A DNA stretch of 32,769 nucleotides from JBLHKS01 sp047620505. GTDB taxonomy: Bacteria; Verrucomicrobiota; Verrucomicrobiia; Verrucomicrobiales; DEV007. The notes beneath the pieces are model-generated. The model ran no database searches and had not been told where the DNA came from. It worked only from the letters and a program-made list of their open reading frames with translations. The DNA is taken from assembly GCA_047620505.1 (NCBI GenBank), contig JBLHKS010000065.1:1-32769 (forward strand), given 5' to 3'. Of the stretch, positions 1 to 9,081 are shown piece after piece. Numbering within the stretch: the stretch's first letter is position 1; every line of letters starts with the position of its first letter. The position numbers were made by a program, and so were the translations under genes.

Positions 1-2
1 AG

Positions 3-200
3 CAGCCAGGCGAAGGTCAGCAACCAGGCGAGGGTCAACAGCCGGGTGAAGGTCAGCAGCCGGGTGAAGGTCAGCAGCCGGGTGAAGGTCAGCAGCCGGG
101 TGAAGGTCAGCAGCCGGGCGAAGGTCAGCAGCCGGGCGAAGGTCAGCAACCAGGCGAGGGTCAACAGCCGGGCGAAGGCCAGCAGCCAAGTCAGGGTCAA
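3..200 (+). repeat. 18-bp in-frame tandem repeat encoding QPGEGQ
   Basis: Ten consecutive 18-bp units (consensus cagccgggtgaaggtcag) run from 3 to 182, with a degenerate eleventh at 183-200. Units differ by third-position changes (ggt/ggc, gaa/gag, cag/caa), and four central units (39-110) are identical, suggesting recent slippage or recombination. The array may extend left of the window. It encodes a flexible Gln/Pro/Gly/Glu linker. Confidence 0.95.
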
Positions 201-719
201 CCTAAACTCGCTCAAGGCCAGCAACCTGGTCAGCCCGGTGGCAGCCCCGGTTCTGGTGGAGGCGGCAGCACGAATCTCGGTGGCGGCGACGACCGCCAGG
301 ACGGCCCGATGGGCCCAGCTTCCACAGCAGCTGCCAGCCCGCCAATGTTCTTCGATCAGATTGAAGACGTTCGCGATCCCGGCCCAATCATGGGCGAAGA
401 TTGGGAACGATTCGCTGACAGCCTCCGGACGGTCGAAGAGATCCTCGAAGACCCCGAACTCCGTTCAGACGCAGCCAAAGTCCTCGACCGCGCCCGCGCG
501 ATGCGCGTCGACTACCGCCGAAACGACGCCCCGCCTCAATGGGATCACGTCCAGACCGCTGTGGTCGATCCGCTTGTCGAACTCCGCGCCCGCGTAACCG
601 AGGAGCTCGCCCGGAAAGAGAAGGACAATCCGCTCGTCCCGATTGACCGAGATCCCGTCCCCGGGCCGTATCGAGAGTTGGTCCGGAAGTACTACGAAAA
701 GCTGGCTACCGGCGAATAG
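3..719 (+). CDS. C-terminal part of a repeat-containing hypothetical protein (DUF4175-like neighbourhood)
   Basis: The gene is cut by the left edge; frame 3 is open from base 3 to the TAG at 717-719 (238 residues visible). Residues 1-60 are ten copies of the hexapeptide QPGEGQ plus a degenerate one, followed by a Gly/Ser/Pro-rich stretch. From about residue 110 the protein becomes a charged, helical domain (FFDQIEDVRDPGP, then RKYYEKLATGE at the end). In PVC genomes a large membrane protein with a Gln/Gly/Pro repeat and this kind of tail often precedes a VWA/amidotransferase-like gene such as the one 57 bp downstream, so I suspect the DUF4175 group. That assignment is inference from context and memory, not from a diagnostic motif. 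The function is unknown; envelope-associated is the most I would say. Confidence 0.6.
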   Translation, partial: QPGEGQQPGEGQQPGEGQQPGEGQQPGEGQQPGEGQQPGEGQQPGEGQQPGEGQQPGEGQQPSQGQPKLAQGQQPGQPGGSPGSGGGGSTNLGGGDDRQDGPMGPASTAAASPPMFFDQIEDVRDPGPIMGEDWERFADSLRTVEEILEDPELRSDAAKVLDRARAMRVDYRRNDAPPQWDHVQTAVVDPLVELRARVTEELARKEKDNPLVPIDRDPVPGPYRELVRKYYEKLATGE

Positions 720-776
720 TTCGGTCCGCGTGCATCAGAAAAATCCCTTCTGGCGCTTCGACTAATAATTCGTTAG

Positions 777-3113
777 ATGACGGGCCGAATGCCAAACCTC
801 TACTTCAACTCCCCTACCACTTTCTGGCTCGCTGCCGCTGGCATCGCGGCTGGCGTGATGCTCCTGCTTCTGGCCTTGGGATACGGCCGTCAGGCGGGGA
901 CTCCGGGAGTTCGTTGGTTGTGCGCGCTGATCAAATTCACGGCGATCGGCCTGCTGGCAGCGATGCTGCTGGAGCCGATGTGGACTGGGCAAACGGCGAA
1001 ACCAGGCTCGAACGATTTCTTAGTCCTGGTGGACAACGGCGAAGGAATGCAGATTCAGGACGGCGAGCAGCTGCTGGGTGAATTGCGCGAGGCGGCAGAC
1101 ACGCCAGACTCCTGGTTTGGCGAGCTTGAGGAGACTTTTCGGGTCGAGACCTTCGCTTTCGATACCCGTTTGAGGAAGGCGACCGGGTTCGAGGAAATCG
1201 AGCTGGATGGCCAGCGTTCGGACTTTTTTCACGCCTCAAAAAGCCTGACACAGCGCTATGCGAAGCGGCCGTTGGCGGGAATGCTCGTCTTCACCGACGG
1301 CAACGCGAGCGATGCTGAATTGCTCGAAGATCTGAATCCGGATCTCCCGATTTATCCGGTCGTTGTCGAGACGGAAACGGAGTTTCACGATTTCTCGATC
1401 GCGGACGTGAACGTGAGCCAGACAGCGTTTGAAGACGCTCCGGTGACCGTCTCAGCAACGGCGGTAGCCGACGGAATGAAGGGAAAAGCGGTCGCTCTGG
1501 CGATTCTCAATGAAGAGGGTGTGGAGGTCGCCCGCGAGACCCACGAGTTTGATTCCGACCAGGCTGAACATCCGTTCCGATTGCGATTTCGGCCAGTCGA
1601 GCCAGGGGTTTCCTTCTACACTGTGAAGGTGGCTAGAGAAGGCGTCGTCACCGTTCCTGAGTTAACCGATCGCAACAACGAGCAGACGATCGTGGTTGAT
1701 CGCGGGCGTGGTCCTTATCGAGTTCTCTACCTGACTGGTCGTCCAAACTGGGAATACAAATTCCTACGGCGCGCGTTGGATAAGGACGATGAGATTCAGC
1801 TCGTCGGTCTCGTTCGAGTCGCCAAGCGCGAACCGAAATTCACGTGGCGCGGACGCGAGGGCGAATCGAACAATCCACTTTTCCGAGGATTCAAGGACAA
1901 CCTTCCCGAAGAAGAACAGGCTTACGATAAACCTGTGCTTATCCGGTTGAACACGCGTGACCAAGCGGAACTTCGGGATGGGTTTCCGAAGGAACGCGAG
2001 GTACTTTTCGGCGACTACCACGCGATCGTGATCGACGATCTGGAAGCTGGGTTTTTCACGGAAGACCAGCAGCTGCTGGTGGAAAAATTCGTGAATCTGC
2101 GCGGTGGATCCGTTTTGATGCTGGGTGGCCAGGAGTCGATGCAGCATGGCGATTATGCGAGAACACCGATCGGCCAGATGTTGCCGATTTATTTGGATGG
2201 GCTCGCAAGCGGCCAGACGATAACCGGAGCGCGCTTGAAGCTGACTCGCGAAGGCTGGCTTGAACCGTGGGCGCGGCTTCGACTAACAGAACAAGAAGAG
2301 GAGATCCGCCTGGCTCACATGCCGGCTTTTAAATCGTTGAATTTGGTGAAAGCGATCAAGCCGGGAGCGAGTCCTGTGGCGACCGTCGTGGATGACCAAC
2401 AGCGTGAGTTCCCGGCGCTGGTCGTGCATCGATTTGGAGAAGGACGAGTCGCGGCGATGACGATTGGCGATCTCTGGCGCTGGGGAATGTTCGACAAAGA
2501 TCAGCACGAAGACATGGACAAATGGTGGCGGCAGATCGTGCGCTGGCTGGTCGTGGATACGCCGGATTTTATCGAGATCAGGACGGAATGGGATGAGGAT
2601 TCCGGGTACTCGCGGCGGCGGATCGCGGTGAAGATCCGGAACGCCGCGTTTCGTCCGGAGGAAAATGCGACGGTCGAATTGCTGATCACGCATCCCGGAT
2701 CAGACGAGCCAGCGAAATTGTTCGCGGAGCCGAGTCTGGATGAACCCGGATTGTTCACGGCGGAGTTCGCTTGCGCCGAGGCAGGCGCGTTTCGCGTTCA
2801 GGCCTTGGTCGATGACGCGGAAGGAATTCGGCTTGGCGATGCTGAAGCCGGTTGGGTCTGGAATCCGGCGGCGGCCGAATTTAATTCGCTTCGAGCAAAC
2901 CGGCAGCTGCTGGCGGACGTCGCCGAGCGAACTGGTGGCCGGGTTTTGGAAATGGCCGATCTAGGCGATTTTGCGAAGTCCCTGCCGGAAATGAAAGCAC
3001 CGATCACCGAGACCTGGGCTGAACCGATCTGGCATCAGCCGTGGATTTTTGGACTGGTGATCCTCCTTTTCGCGCTCGAATGGGGGCTGCGCCGCTTGAA
3101 CGGAATGGCGTAG
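777..3113 (+). CDS. Membrane protein with VWA-like and glutamine-amidotransferase-like regions
   Basis: 778 residues. Two hydrophobic helices near residues 14-34 and 46-66 are followed by a long soluble region and a last helix near 755-772. After the second helix the segment DFLVLVDNGEGM sits where a VWA MIDAS (DxSxS) would be, but the serines are missing, so metal binding is doubtful. A later block starting YRVLYLTGRPNWEYKFLRRAL matches the ThuA/amidotransferase-like part of planctomycete and verrucomicrobial VWA proteins found beside MoxR and DUF58 genes. The ATG at 789 (MPNLYFNSPTTFW) is an equally good start; neither has a clear Shine-Dalgarno sequence. The gene follows the repeat-protein gene in the same direction, so the two are probably cotranscribed. 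It converges on purH with 3 bp between stops. Role unknown; an envelope or stress function is inference. Confidence 0.75.
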   Translation: MTGRMPNLYFNSPTTFWLAAAGIAAGVMLLLLALGYGRQAGTPGVRWLCALIKFTAIGLLAAMLLEPMWTGQTAKPGSNDFLVLVDNGEGMQIQDGEQLLGELREAADTPDSWFGELEETFRVETFAFDTRLRKATGFEEIELDGQRSDFFHASKSLTQRYAKRPLAGMLVFTDGNASDAELLEDLNPDLPIYPVVVETETEFHDFSIADVNVSQTAFEDAPVTVSATAVADGMKGKAVALAILNEEGVEVARETHEFDSDQAEHPFRLRFRPVEPGVSFYTVKVAREGVVTVPELTDRNNEQTIVVDRGRGPYRVLYLTGRPNWEYKFLRRALDKDDEIQLVGLVRVAKREPKFTWRGREGESNNPLFRGFKDNLPEEEQAYDKPVLIRLNTRDQAELRDGFPKEREVLFGDYHAIVIDDLEAGFFTEDQQLLVEKFVNLRGGSVLMLGGQESMQHGDYARTPIGQMLPIYLDGLASGQTITGARLKLTREGWLEPWARLRLTEQEEEIRLAHMPAFKSLNLVKAIKPGASPVATVVDDQQREFPALVVHRFGEGRVAAMTIGDLWRWGMFDKDQHEDMDKWWRQIVRWLVVDTPDFIEIRTEWDEDSGYSRRRIAVKIRNAAFRPEENATVELLITHPGSDEPAKLFAEPSLDEPGLFTAEFACAEAGAFRVQALVDDAEGIRLGDAEAGWVWNPAAAEFNSLRANRQLLADVAERTGGRVLEMADLGDFAKSLPEMKAPITETWAEPIWHQPWIFGLVILLFALEWGLRRLNGMA

Positions 3114-3116
3114 TTT

Positions 3117-4655
3117 TCAATGCAGGAAATGCCGATAGCCGGTGAAGACCATGGCCATCTCGCGCTCGTCGGCGGCTTCGATCACTTGTTCGTCCCGCAT
3201 CGAACCACCCGGCTGAATCGCGGCAGTCGCGCCGGCATCGGCAGCTGCCATAAGACCGTCCGGGAACGGAAACATCGCGTCACTCGCAACGGCGCTTCCT
3301 TTCAGGTCGAGCCCAGCTTCGTTAGCTTTCCAAATCGCGATTCGGCAGGCATCAACTCGAGACATCTGACCCGCTCCGATCGCAAGCGTCCGGTCGTGAG
3401 CTCCGAAAACGATCGCGTTGGACTTGACGTGTTTCACAATTCGCCAAGTAAAACGCATGGCCTCAATCTCATCTTTCGTCGGCGGTCGCTGAGTTTTGAC
3501 ATGCTTTTCAATGTCCTCAAGCCCGAGAGCTACCGGGTCGGCTTCCATCGTGAGAAGCCCGCCAGGAATTGAGCGCACAACTTCGTCGGCAAAAGTGTCT
3601 TTGACGCTTTCGGACATGCGGATCAGGCGCAGGTTTTTCTTTTTTTGAAGCAACGCGCGAGCGCTGGCATCGAAGTCCGGAGCGATGATCACGTCCGTGA
3701 AAATTTCGGAAATGACTCGGGCGAGGCTTTCCGGCAACGGCCGATTGCAGACGATCACTCCGCCGAAAGGGGCCTGGCGATCGGTTTCGTAAGCCTTTTC
3801 CCATGCGGCTCGCAAATCTTCGGCATCGGCACCGACACCACAGGGATTCGTATGCTTGAGAATCGCCACAGTCGGGCGGCGGAACTCGTGGACCAACTCA
3901 GCAGCTGCTGCGATGTCGAGAACGTTCGTGTAGCTCAAGCCTTTGCCCTGGAGCTGCTCAAAATACTCGCCGAAATTCCCGAATAGAGCGGATTTCTGAT
4001 GAGGATTCTCACCATAACGAAGCTGCTGTTCCAACGGCAAAGTGATGCTGAAGGAACTCTCGGTTTTCTGCTGTTTGTTGAGAAATTTGGCGATCGCGTC
4101 ATCGTAGCTCGCAGTCTTCTGGAAAACTTTGATCGCGAGAGCTTCGCGGGTCGCCAGCGTGGTTTCGCCGTCGTGTTCTTCCAGTTCGTCGACGATTTTC
4201 GGGTAGTCGTCAGGATCGGTCACGATGGTGACGGAGCGGTAATTTTTCGCCGCGCTTCGCAGCATCGATGGTCCGCCAATGTCGATCTGCTCGATCGCTT
4301 CTTCCAGGGTAACGCCTTTCTTCGCGACCGTTTCCTGGAAGGGGTAAAGATTGACGACGACGAGATCGATCGGCTCGATGTCATTCTTTTCGGCCTGCGC
4401 CTCGTGCTCCTTCGATTCCCGTTTGTAAAGCAGACCGCCGTGAACCTTCGGGTGAAGAGTTTTGACTCGGCCTTCAAACAGCTCCGGAAACCCCGTGAAA
4501 TCGGAAATTTCGGTCACCGGAATGTCGAGATCCGCGATGAATTTTGCGGTTCCGCCAGTGGACAGAATTTTGACGCCGAGCTTGTGCAGGGCGGTTGCGA
4601 GTGTGTCGAGACCAGTTTTGTCCGACACCGAAATGAGAGCGCGTTCGATGCTCAT
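3117..4655 (-). CDS. purH: Bifunctional AICAR formyltransferase / IMP cyclohydrolase
   Basis: 512 residues, full length for PurH. It catalyses the last two steps of de novo IMP synthesis: formylation of AICAR by 10-formyl-THF, then ring closure to IMP, in the cytoplasm. The N-terminal MGS-like cyclohydrolase domain (about 1-145) begins ALISVSDKTGL and contains STGGTAKFI and FPELFEGRVKTLHPKVHGG. The transformylase domain shows RYGENPHQ (213-220) and the catalytic KHTNPCG (267-273), and ends with MVFTGYRHFLH. No purine operon partner is adjacent; a 98-bp gap lies upstream. Residues 249-252 (AAAA) come from a copy of the CAGCAGCTGCTG palindrome at 3899-3910, just before a conserved block. Confidence 0.97.
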   Translation of the reverse strand: MSIERALISVSDKTGLDTLATALHKLGVKILSTGGTAKFIADLDIPVTEISDFTGFPELFEGRVKTLHPKVHGGLLYKRESKEHEAQAEKNDIEPIDLVVVNLYPFQETVAKKGVTLEEAIEQIDIGGPSMLRSAAKNYRSVTIVTDPDDYPKIVDELEEHDGETTLATREALAIKVFQKTASYDDAIAKFLNKQQKTESSFSITLPLEQQLRYGENPHQKSALFGNFGEYFEQLQGKGLSYTNVLDIAAAAELVHEFRRPTVAILKHTNPCGVGADAEDLRAAWEKAYETDRQAPFGGVIVCNRPLPESLARVISEIFTDVIIAPDFDASARALLQKKKNLRLIRMSESVKDTFADEVVRSIPGGLLTMEADPVALGLEDIEKHVKTQRPPTKDEIEAMRFTWRIVKHVKSNAIVFGAHDRTLAIGAGQMSRVDACRIAIWKANEAGLDLKGSAVASDAMFPFPDGLMAAADAGATAAIQPGGSMRDEQVIEAADEREMAMVFTGYRHFLH

Positions 4656-4753
4656 AAGCCCGTTGAGTTGGGTGAAATTTTGTGGGAATGCAAGTGGCCG
4701 GACTAGTGAAGCCAGATGCGTGAGGGATCAAGCCCAAACTCTCTCCGTTCAGA

Positions 4754-5179
4754 TCACTCGCCGGGGGCCAGATCCGTGATCTGGAGAAACTCACGACGGC
4801 CGAGCTTCAGGAAAAACCGATGCTCTTCGGGTGCTTTTTGGCGATCGCGCTGGATTTCCCGGTAGATCCAGAAATGGTCGGTGTCGTCGCGGCCGACTCG
4901 GACGAGAAAATGATCAGGCCGATCGGAACGGCGGTTGCGAAGCCCAAAGTAGGGTTTGTCGTCGATGCGCGCGATTTCCTGGCCGATTTTGAACAACTTT
5001 TCGTTCGGAAAAAGCTCCTGATCGTAGAGCGCGGTTTCGGCGAATGCGGGATCGGGTTTGAATTCCTCGAGCGATTCGCGCTGGCCCGCGTCGATTACGG
5101 TGAAGCAGGCGATCAGGGCCATGAGAATGGCGAATCCGAGAAGAAATCGGCCGCTGGGTGTCGAAATCTGGCTCGCCAT
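4754..5179 (-). CDS. Small membrane-anchored hypothetical protein
   Basis: 141 residues. One hydrophobic segment near residues 11-30 (FLLGFAILMALIACFTVI) could be a signal anchor; the remainder is charged and soluble. I recognise no family. It starts 2 bp after the stop of the next upstream gene on the same strand, so the two are almost certainly translated from one message. Near its 3' end, 4768-4784 holds a perfect 7-bp inverted repeat (CCAGATC/GATCTGG with a 3-base loop); without a T-run it is not a clear terminator. Confidence 0.6.
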   Translation of the reverse strand: MASQISTPSGRFLLGFAILMALIACFTVIDAGQRESLEEFKPDPAFAETALYDQELFPNEKLFKIGQEIARIDDKPYFGLRNRRSDRPDHFLVRVGRDDTDHFWIYREIQRDRQKAPEEHRFFLKLGRREFLQITDLAPGE

Positions 5180-5181
5180 GA

Positions 5182-5682
5182 TCAGTCCTCGTCGTCCTCT
5201 TCAAAAACGCGCTTGATGATTTTTTTGAGGCCCTTGCCTTCGGCTTCGATACCGTCTTCACCCACACTGAAAACCACGCCGACAGCGACATTGTCCTCCT
5301 CTTCAAGCTTCGATGGACGAGTCATCGGGCGATCGAGATCGACGCCAGCTGGTTTGACAGCACCGGACGAGCTCTCAGCAGCTGCTGACTTCTGGAGTCT
5401 GGCTTGCATCTCGGCGATCGCGGATGCCGCCGGATTTTCCAGCGAACCCGGGGCCTGCCCGGCCGCGAAAGGCGAATTGTGAGGCGGAATCTGGACCGGG
5501 CGCGCTTGAAGCGGCGACAGCGAGCCGGATTCAGGGTCAGCGGGCACGTTGAGATCGACCGCAGCGGTTTCTGGAGAAGCGTCGTCCGAATCTGACGAGT
5601 CAGTCAACGCCCAGACCGTCCAGATCAGGGCGATGCCGAAAATCGTGGAGCCGAGGAGAATTGTTTTGTCGCGGGTGTTCAC
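5182..5682 (-). CDS. Small membrane-anchored acidic hypothetical protein
   Basis: 166 residues from a GTG at 5682 (VNTRDKTILLGSTIFG). An upstream TTG at 5757 in the same frame would add 25 residues that look unlike an N-terminus, so I prefer the GTG. A single hydrophobic helix covers about residues 8-25. A Pro/Ser/Ala-rich linker follows, then a short acidic/basic tail ending FEEDDED. No family recognised. It lies between the M28 peptidase gene and another small anchored protein on the same strand, with very short gaps, so it probably belongs to that operon. It carries an exact CAGCAGCTGCTG copy at 5376-5387, read as Ser-Ala-Ala-Ala-Glu. Confidence 0.55.
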   Translation of the reverse strand: MNTRDKTILLGSTIFGIALIWTVWALTDSSDSDDASPETAAVDLNVPADPESGSLSPLQARPVQIPPHNSPFAAGQAPGSLENPAASAIAEMQARLQKSAAAESSSGAVKPAGVDLDRPMTRPSKLEEEDNVAVGVVFSVGEDGIEAEGKGLKKIIKRVFEEDDED

Positions 5683-5764
5683 GGTGGCTCTTTGATATTC
5701 GGATTCGCCTCGATTCTCAAGGCCGATTTCGTTTTTCCTCGCGGGAAAACTGAGCAACTGCTGG

Positions 5765-8700
5765 TCAGTCGCGAGATGTCGGCGTGATCTTCAATTCGAT
5801 CTTCTCGTCCTTACGCAGAATGATGATTTCGACTTCCTCATCGATCTTCAGCGCCTCGAGAATGTAAGTGTAGTCGTAAATATTTTTAACGTCCTTGCCG
5901 CCGAGGCTGATCACGACGTCGCCGCCTTTCACGCCGGATTTTTCGGCCGGACCGCCCTTACCAACGCCACTGAGCTTGACGCCAACGATGTCGCCTTGCG
6001 CGTAGTCGGGGATCGTTCCGAGATAAGCCCGAAGGTTTGCGCGGCGGCCCTGATTCTCGGGACGTTCGACCGTGAGATAATCTGGCGTAATCGGGTCAGC
6101 AGCGAGGCCTCTCGCGACCAAGCCCATGAAGCGCGTGATTTTCTGCGCGCCTTCGTAGTTAACTTTGTCCGCCGTGTCGGTGGGCTTGTGGTAGTCCTCG
6201 TGCGAGCCGGTGAACGCGCTCAAAATCGGCACGCCGCGAAGATAAAACGTCGTCGCGTCGGTCGACAAATAAGTGTCGCTCTGAATCGTAACCGGCAGAC
6301 CGATCGGCGCGTTGCGACGTTCGATTACACCGGGCCAGATCGAACTGGAGCCGATGCCCTGGAGCACGACCGTTTTGTCGAGCCGCCCGATCATGTCCAT
6401 GTTGAGATTCGCGGCGAACACGTCAGTCAGCTGCGCATCGCCGTCGTTTTTGAGCTTCTCGGCGACTTCCCGGACGTACTCAGCCGATCCCAGCAAACCC
6501 AGCTCCTCGCCGGACCACGCGGCGAAAATCACGTCGCGCTCCAGCTTCAGTTTGCCCGTTGCCTGGAGATCCGCGAGGTACTGCGCGATCTCCATCATTC
6601 CGGCCGTTCCAGACGCATTGTCATCGGCACCGTGATGAATTTCATAACGCTCTCGATCAAGAGCGCGCGAAGCGGAATTCGGCTTGTTGCCGAGGTGATC
6701 GATGTGGGCTCCGACGATGACCGCTGGCCGCTTGCTCGCTTCTGGATTCTTCGATTTCAGCCGCCCGATCACATTCCGCCCTCGGGCCTTCTGCTGTTTG
6801 ATGTCGATCTTAACGTTGATGCTCGCGCCTTCAATCGGAAGGCCAACCATCATTTCGCCGGTGTCCAGAGACGTCTGGATTTCGGCCAGATTTTCGCCTG
6901 CGAGACCCAGCAGCTGCTCAGCGATTTCCGACGTGATCGAAATCGCCGCGATCCCGGAATCGGCCAGCGAAGCGTCGAAAGTCAGCTCCACCAATTCTTC
7001 CTTTGCTTTGGAATTCGGCCCGCTAACGAAAATGACTCCCTTCGCGCCTTTCTGCCGAGCTGTGATCGCCTTGTAGCGCAGGCTCGCGAAGCGCATGAAT
7101 TTTCGCCGATCGTCGCCTTCGACATCTTCCGGGACGAAGCGAAACATCATCACCCATTTGTCCTGGCAATCGGTGTGATAATAACTGGTGTAGGGCATGC
7201 CTTCGACTCCGCCTTCCCCACCCTGCCCTTCCGGCAATTCGAGTCCGTAACCGGCGAAAACGATCTCGCTGGCGTCGATTTCGCCGAGGTGCGAAAACGA
7301 AAGCGGCCGCCAATCTTCATCGATCTTCAGCTCGCGAGATTCGTCGCCAATTTTCAAGGTCAGCGAGTTTTTATCACCGAGGTCGACCCCGGCCGTGAAG
7401 GTGAATTCGTCGAAGTAGCTGAGGCTGCTTGGATTTTCGTCGTACGGGCTCAGGCCCCAGGTTTCAAATGCCTTGGCGACGTAAGCCGTGGCCATTTTTT
7501 CGCCTTCGGTTCCAGTCATCCGGCCCGTGAGCGCGTCCGACGCGAGGTACTCGATGTGTGCCCGAAGATCCTCGACGGTGATCTCGGGAACGGAGTCGCG
7601 AATCCCGGCAACCTCGGTTGGTTCCGGTCGCGCCCGCGTTGACGCGCCTGGCGAAACCGGCTCGCTGCGTGGCGCGGATTTCCCTAACGCATCAAGCGCA
7701 GCTTCGTGATTCCAGTCCGCGATGTAAATCTGCGATTTTTTCTCCGCAGTTCGGTTCGTTGTCCAAGCTAGAGATTTTCCATCAGGCGAAAAACACGGCA
7801 ATCCGTCAAAGCCATCGGTCCAAGTCACGCGGACCGGCTCCTTCTCGCCGGCTGAGTCGACAAGGTAGAGCTCGAAATTCGCAAACCCCTGAAGGTTCGT
7901 CGCGAAAATCAGATACTCGCCACTTTTATGAAAATACGGAGCCCACGACATCGCGCCGAGCGTCGTCATCTGCTGTTGATCCGAGCCGTCCGCGTTCATC
8001 GTGTAGACCTCGGCCTGAGTTCCGTCACGATTGAATCGCCGCCAGCAAACCTTCGAACCGTCGTGATTGAAAAACGGACCGCCATCGTAGCCTGGCTCAT
8101 CCGTTAGCTGCTTCACGTCGGTGCCGTCAGCGTTCATGATGAAAATATCCATCAAGAAAGAAGGGTTGAGCTTGAACCAACTCCGGTCTTCCTCGCTCAG
8201 CGCTTCCGGGTTCGAAAACCCAAGCCGATTTGAGCCGAACACGACTTTGGAACCGTCCGGCGAGTACGCGCCTTCCGCGTCGTAGCCGAGCGCGTTGGTC
8301 AGATTCGTGTAGGTTTTGGTTTCGAGATCGTACTCTTGGATTTCGTAAAATTCGTCGTAGTCCCAGGAGTACCGCCGCTGCGTGCCCGAGGCGCGCTGAT
8401 CAAATTCGTCCTGCTGCTCATCGAGCGCATCTGGATCGTCCTGAGTCGAGGCGAAGAGAACCTTTTTGCCGTTCGGATGAATCCAGGAGCAAGTGGTTTT
8501 GCCGTGGCCAGGCGAAACGCGGTCGATATCGCCGGTTTCAAGATCGAGCAGATAAATCTGGTAGAACGGATTGTCTTCCTCGCGCTCGCTCTGGAAAATC
8601 ATCTTTTTCCCGTCAGCCGAAAAATAGCCTTCGCCGGCGCGTTTGCCTGCGAACGTCAGCTGACGAATTCCGGAAAGCAGAATCGCTTCGTTGGCGACCG

Positions 8701-9019
8701 AATCGACTTCGGGCTCGTCTTCCGAAGCCTCAGTCGTGGAATCTTCGGGCTCAGGCTCCGGCTCGGGATCTGCTTCCGGTTTCGGTTTCGCGTCACCGTT
8801 TTTCGGCTCCGCTTCAGGTGCCGGATCTGGTTTTGGATCGGGAGCAGCTGCTGGCGGATCGGACGGTTCAGAATCCGGTTTCGGCGCGGGCTTAACAACC
8901 GGCTCGGTGTCAGGCTTCGGAGTTTCTGTCTCCGGAGCTTCGTCCGAGCCGCAACCGAAAAATGCGAACGCGAAAACCGCGCCGATGAGAATGGGGAGAA
9001 GGGCTTTGAGGCGATTCAT
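5765..9019 (-). CDS. Lipoprotein with PD40 (TolB-like) repeats, M28 metallopeptidase and PDZ domain
   Basis: 1084 residues. A lipoprotein signal ends at Cys23 (AFAFFGC), so the mature protein is probably attached to a membrane in the periplasm or on the surface. Residues 24-105 are a Pro/Glu/Asp-rich linker. Residues 110-445 contain repeated blocks of the YSPDGSKVVFGSNR and DIFIMNADGTD type, as in TolB/PD40 beta-propellers. Residues 480-970 form an M28 aminopeptidase with a PA-like insert (about 570-735). Candidate zinc ligands and catalytic residues are visible: H772 (GAHIDHLG), D799/D800 (HGADDNASG), E838-E839 (WSGEELGLLGS), D875 (NMDMIG) and H944 (HEDYHKPTD). A PDZ domain occupies about 1005-1080. 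Domain names follow established families; extracellular peptide degradation is the inferred role. Known M28 proteins carry PA or PDZ domains, but the propeller fusion is less usual. Confidence 0.93.
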   Translation of the reverse strand: MNRLKALLPILIGAVFAFAFFGCGSDEAPETETPKPDTEPVVKPAPKPDSEPSDPPAAAPDPKPDPAPEAEPKNGDAKPKPEADPEPEPEPEDSTTEASEDEPEVDSVANEAILLSGIRQLTFAGKRAGEGYFSADGKKMIFQSEREEDNPFYQIYLLDLETGDIDRVSPGHGKTTCSWIHPNGKKVLFASTQDDPDALDEQQDEFDQRASGTQRRYSWDYDEFYEIQEYDLETKTYTNLTNALGYDAEGAYSPDGSKVVFGSNRLGFSNPEALSEEDRSWFKLNPSFLMDIFIMNADGTDVKQLTDEPGYDGGPFFNHDGSKVCWRRFNRDGTQAEVYTMNADGSDQQQMTTLGAMSWAPYFHKSGEYLIFATNLQGFANFELYLVDSAGEKEPVRVTWTDGFDGLPCFSPDGKSLAWTTNRTAEKKSQIYIADWNHEAALDALGKSAPRSEPVSPGASTRARPEPTEVAGIRDSVPEITVEDLRAHIEYLASDALTGRMTGTEGEKMATAYVAKAFETWGLSPYDENPSSLSYFDEFTFTAGVDLGDKNSLTLKIGDESRELKIDEDWRPLSFSHLGEIDASEIVFAGYGLELPEGQGGEGGVEGMPYTSYYHTDCQDKWVMMFRFVPEDVEGDDRRKFMRFASLRYKAITARQKGAKGVIFVSGPNSKAKEELVELTFDASLADSGIAAISITSEIAEQLLGLAGENLAEIQTSLDTGEMMVGLPIEGASINVKIDIKQQKARGRNVIGRLKSKNPEASKRPAVIVGAHIDHLGNKPNSASRALDRERYEIHHGADDNASGTAGMMEIAQYLADLQATGKLKLERDVIFAAWSGEELGLLGSAEYVREVAEKLKNDGDAQLTDVFAANLNMDMIGRLDKTVVLQGIGSSSIWPGVIERRNAPIGLPVTIQSDTYLSTDATTFYLRGVPILSAFTGSHEDYHKPTDTADKVNYEGAQKITRFMGLVARGLAADPITPDYLTVERPENQGRRANLRAYLGTIPDYAQGDIVGVKLSGVGKGGPAEKSGVKGGDVVISLGGKDVKNIYDYTYILEALKIDEEVEIIILRKDEKIELKITPTSRD

Positions 9020-9081
9020 TTGCGTGGTGGAGGAAAGCCGAGACGCATCGCGCCGTCAACCGCTCCAAGCCACTGAACGAC

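Noticed and set aside
3..200. CRISPR array
   Set aside because: The 18-bp units are contiguous with no spacers and are in frame with a coding sequence.
46..597. Plus-strand Arg/Ser/Val-rich frame across the left tandem repeat
   Set aside because: It is the 18-bp repeat read out of frame (KVSSRV repeats) and loses any protein character afterwards. The QPGEGQ frame continues into a sensible C-terminal domain and stop.
4768..4784. CCAGATC/GATCTGG inverted repeat as a terminator of the small-protein operon
   Set aside because: It lies within the coding end (QITDLAPG), has only a 7-bp stem and is not followed by a T-run.
5996..7642. 548-codon plus-strand frame opposite the M28 peptidase
   Set aside because: No domain is visible and the minus strand carries all M28 and PD40 motifs. 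It is an antisense shadow.
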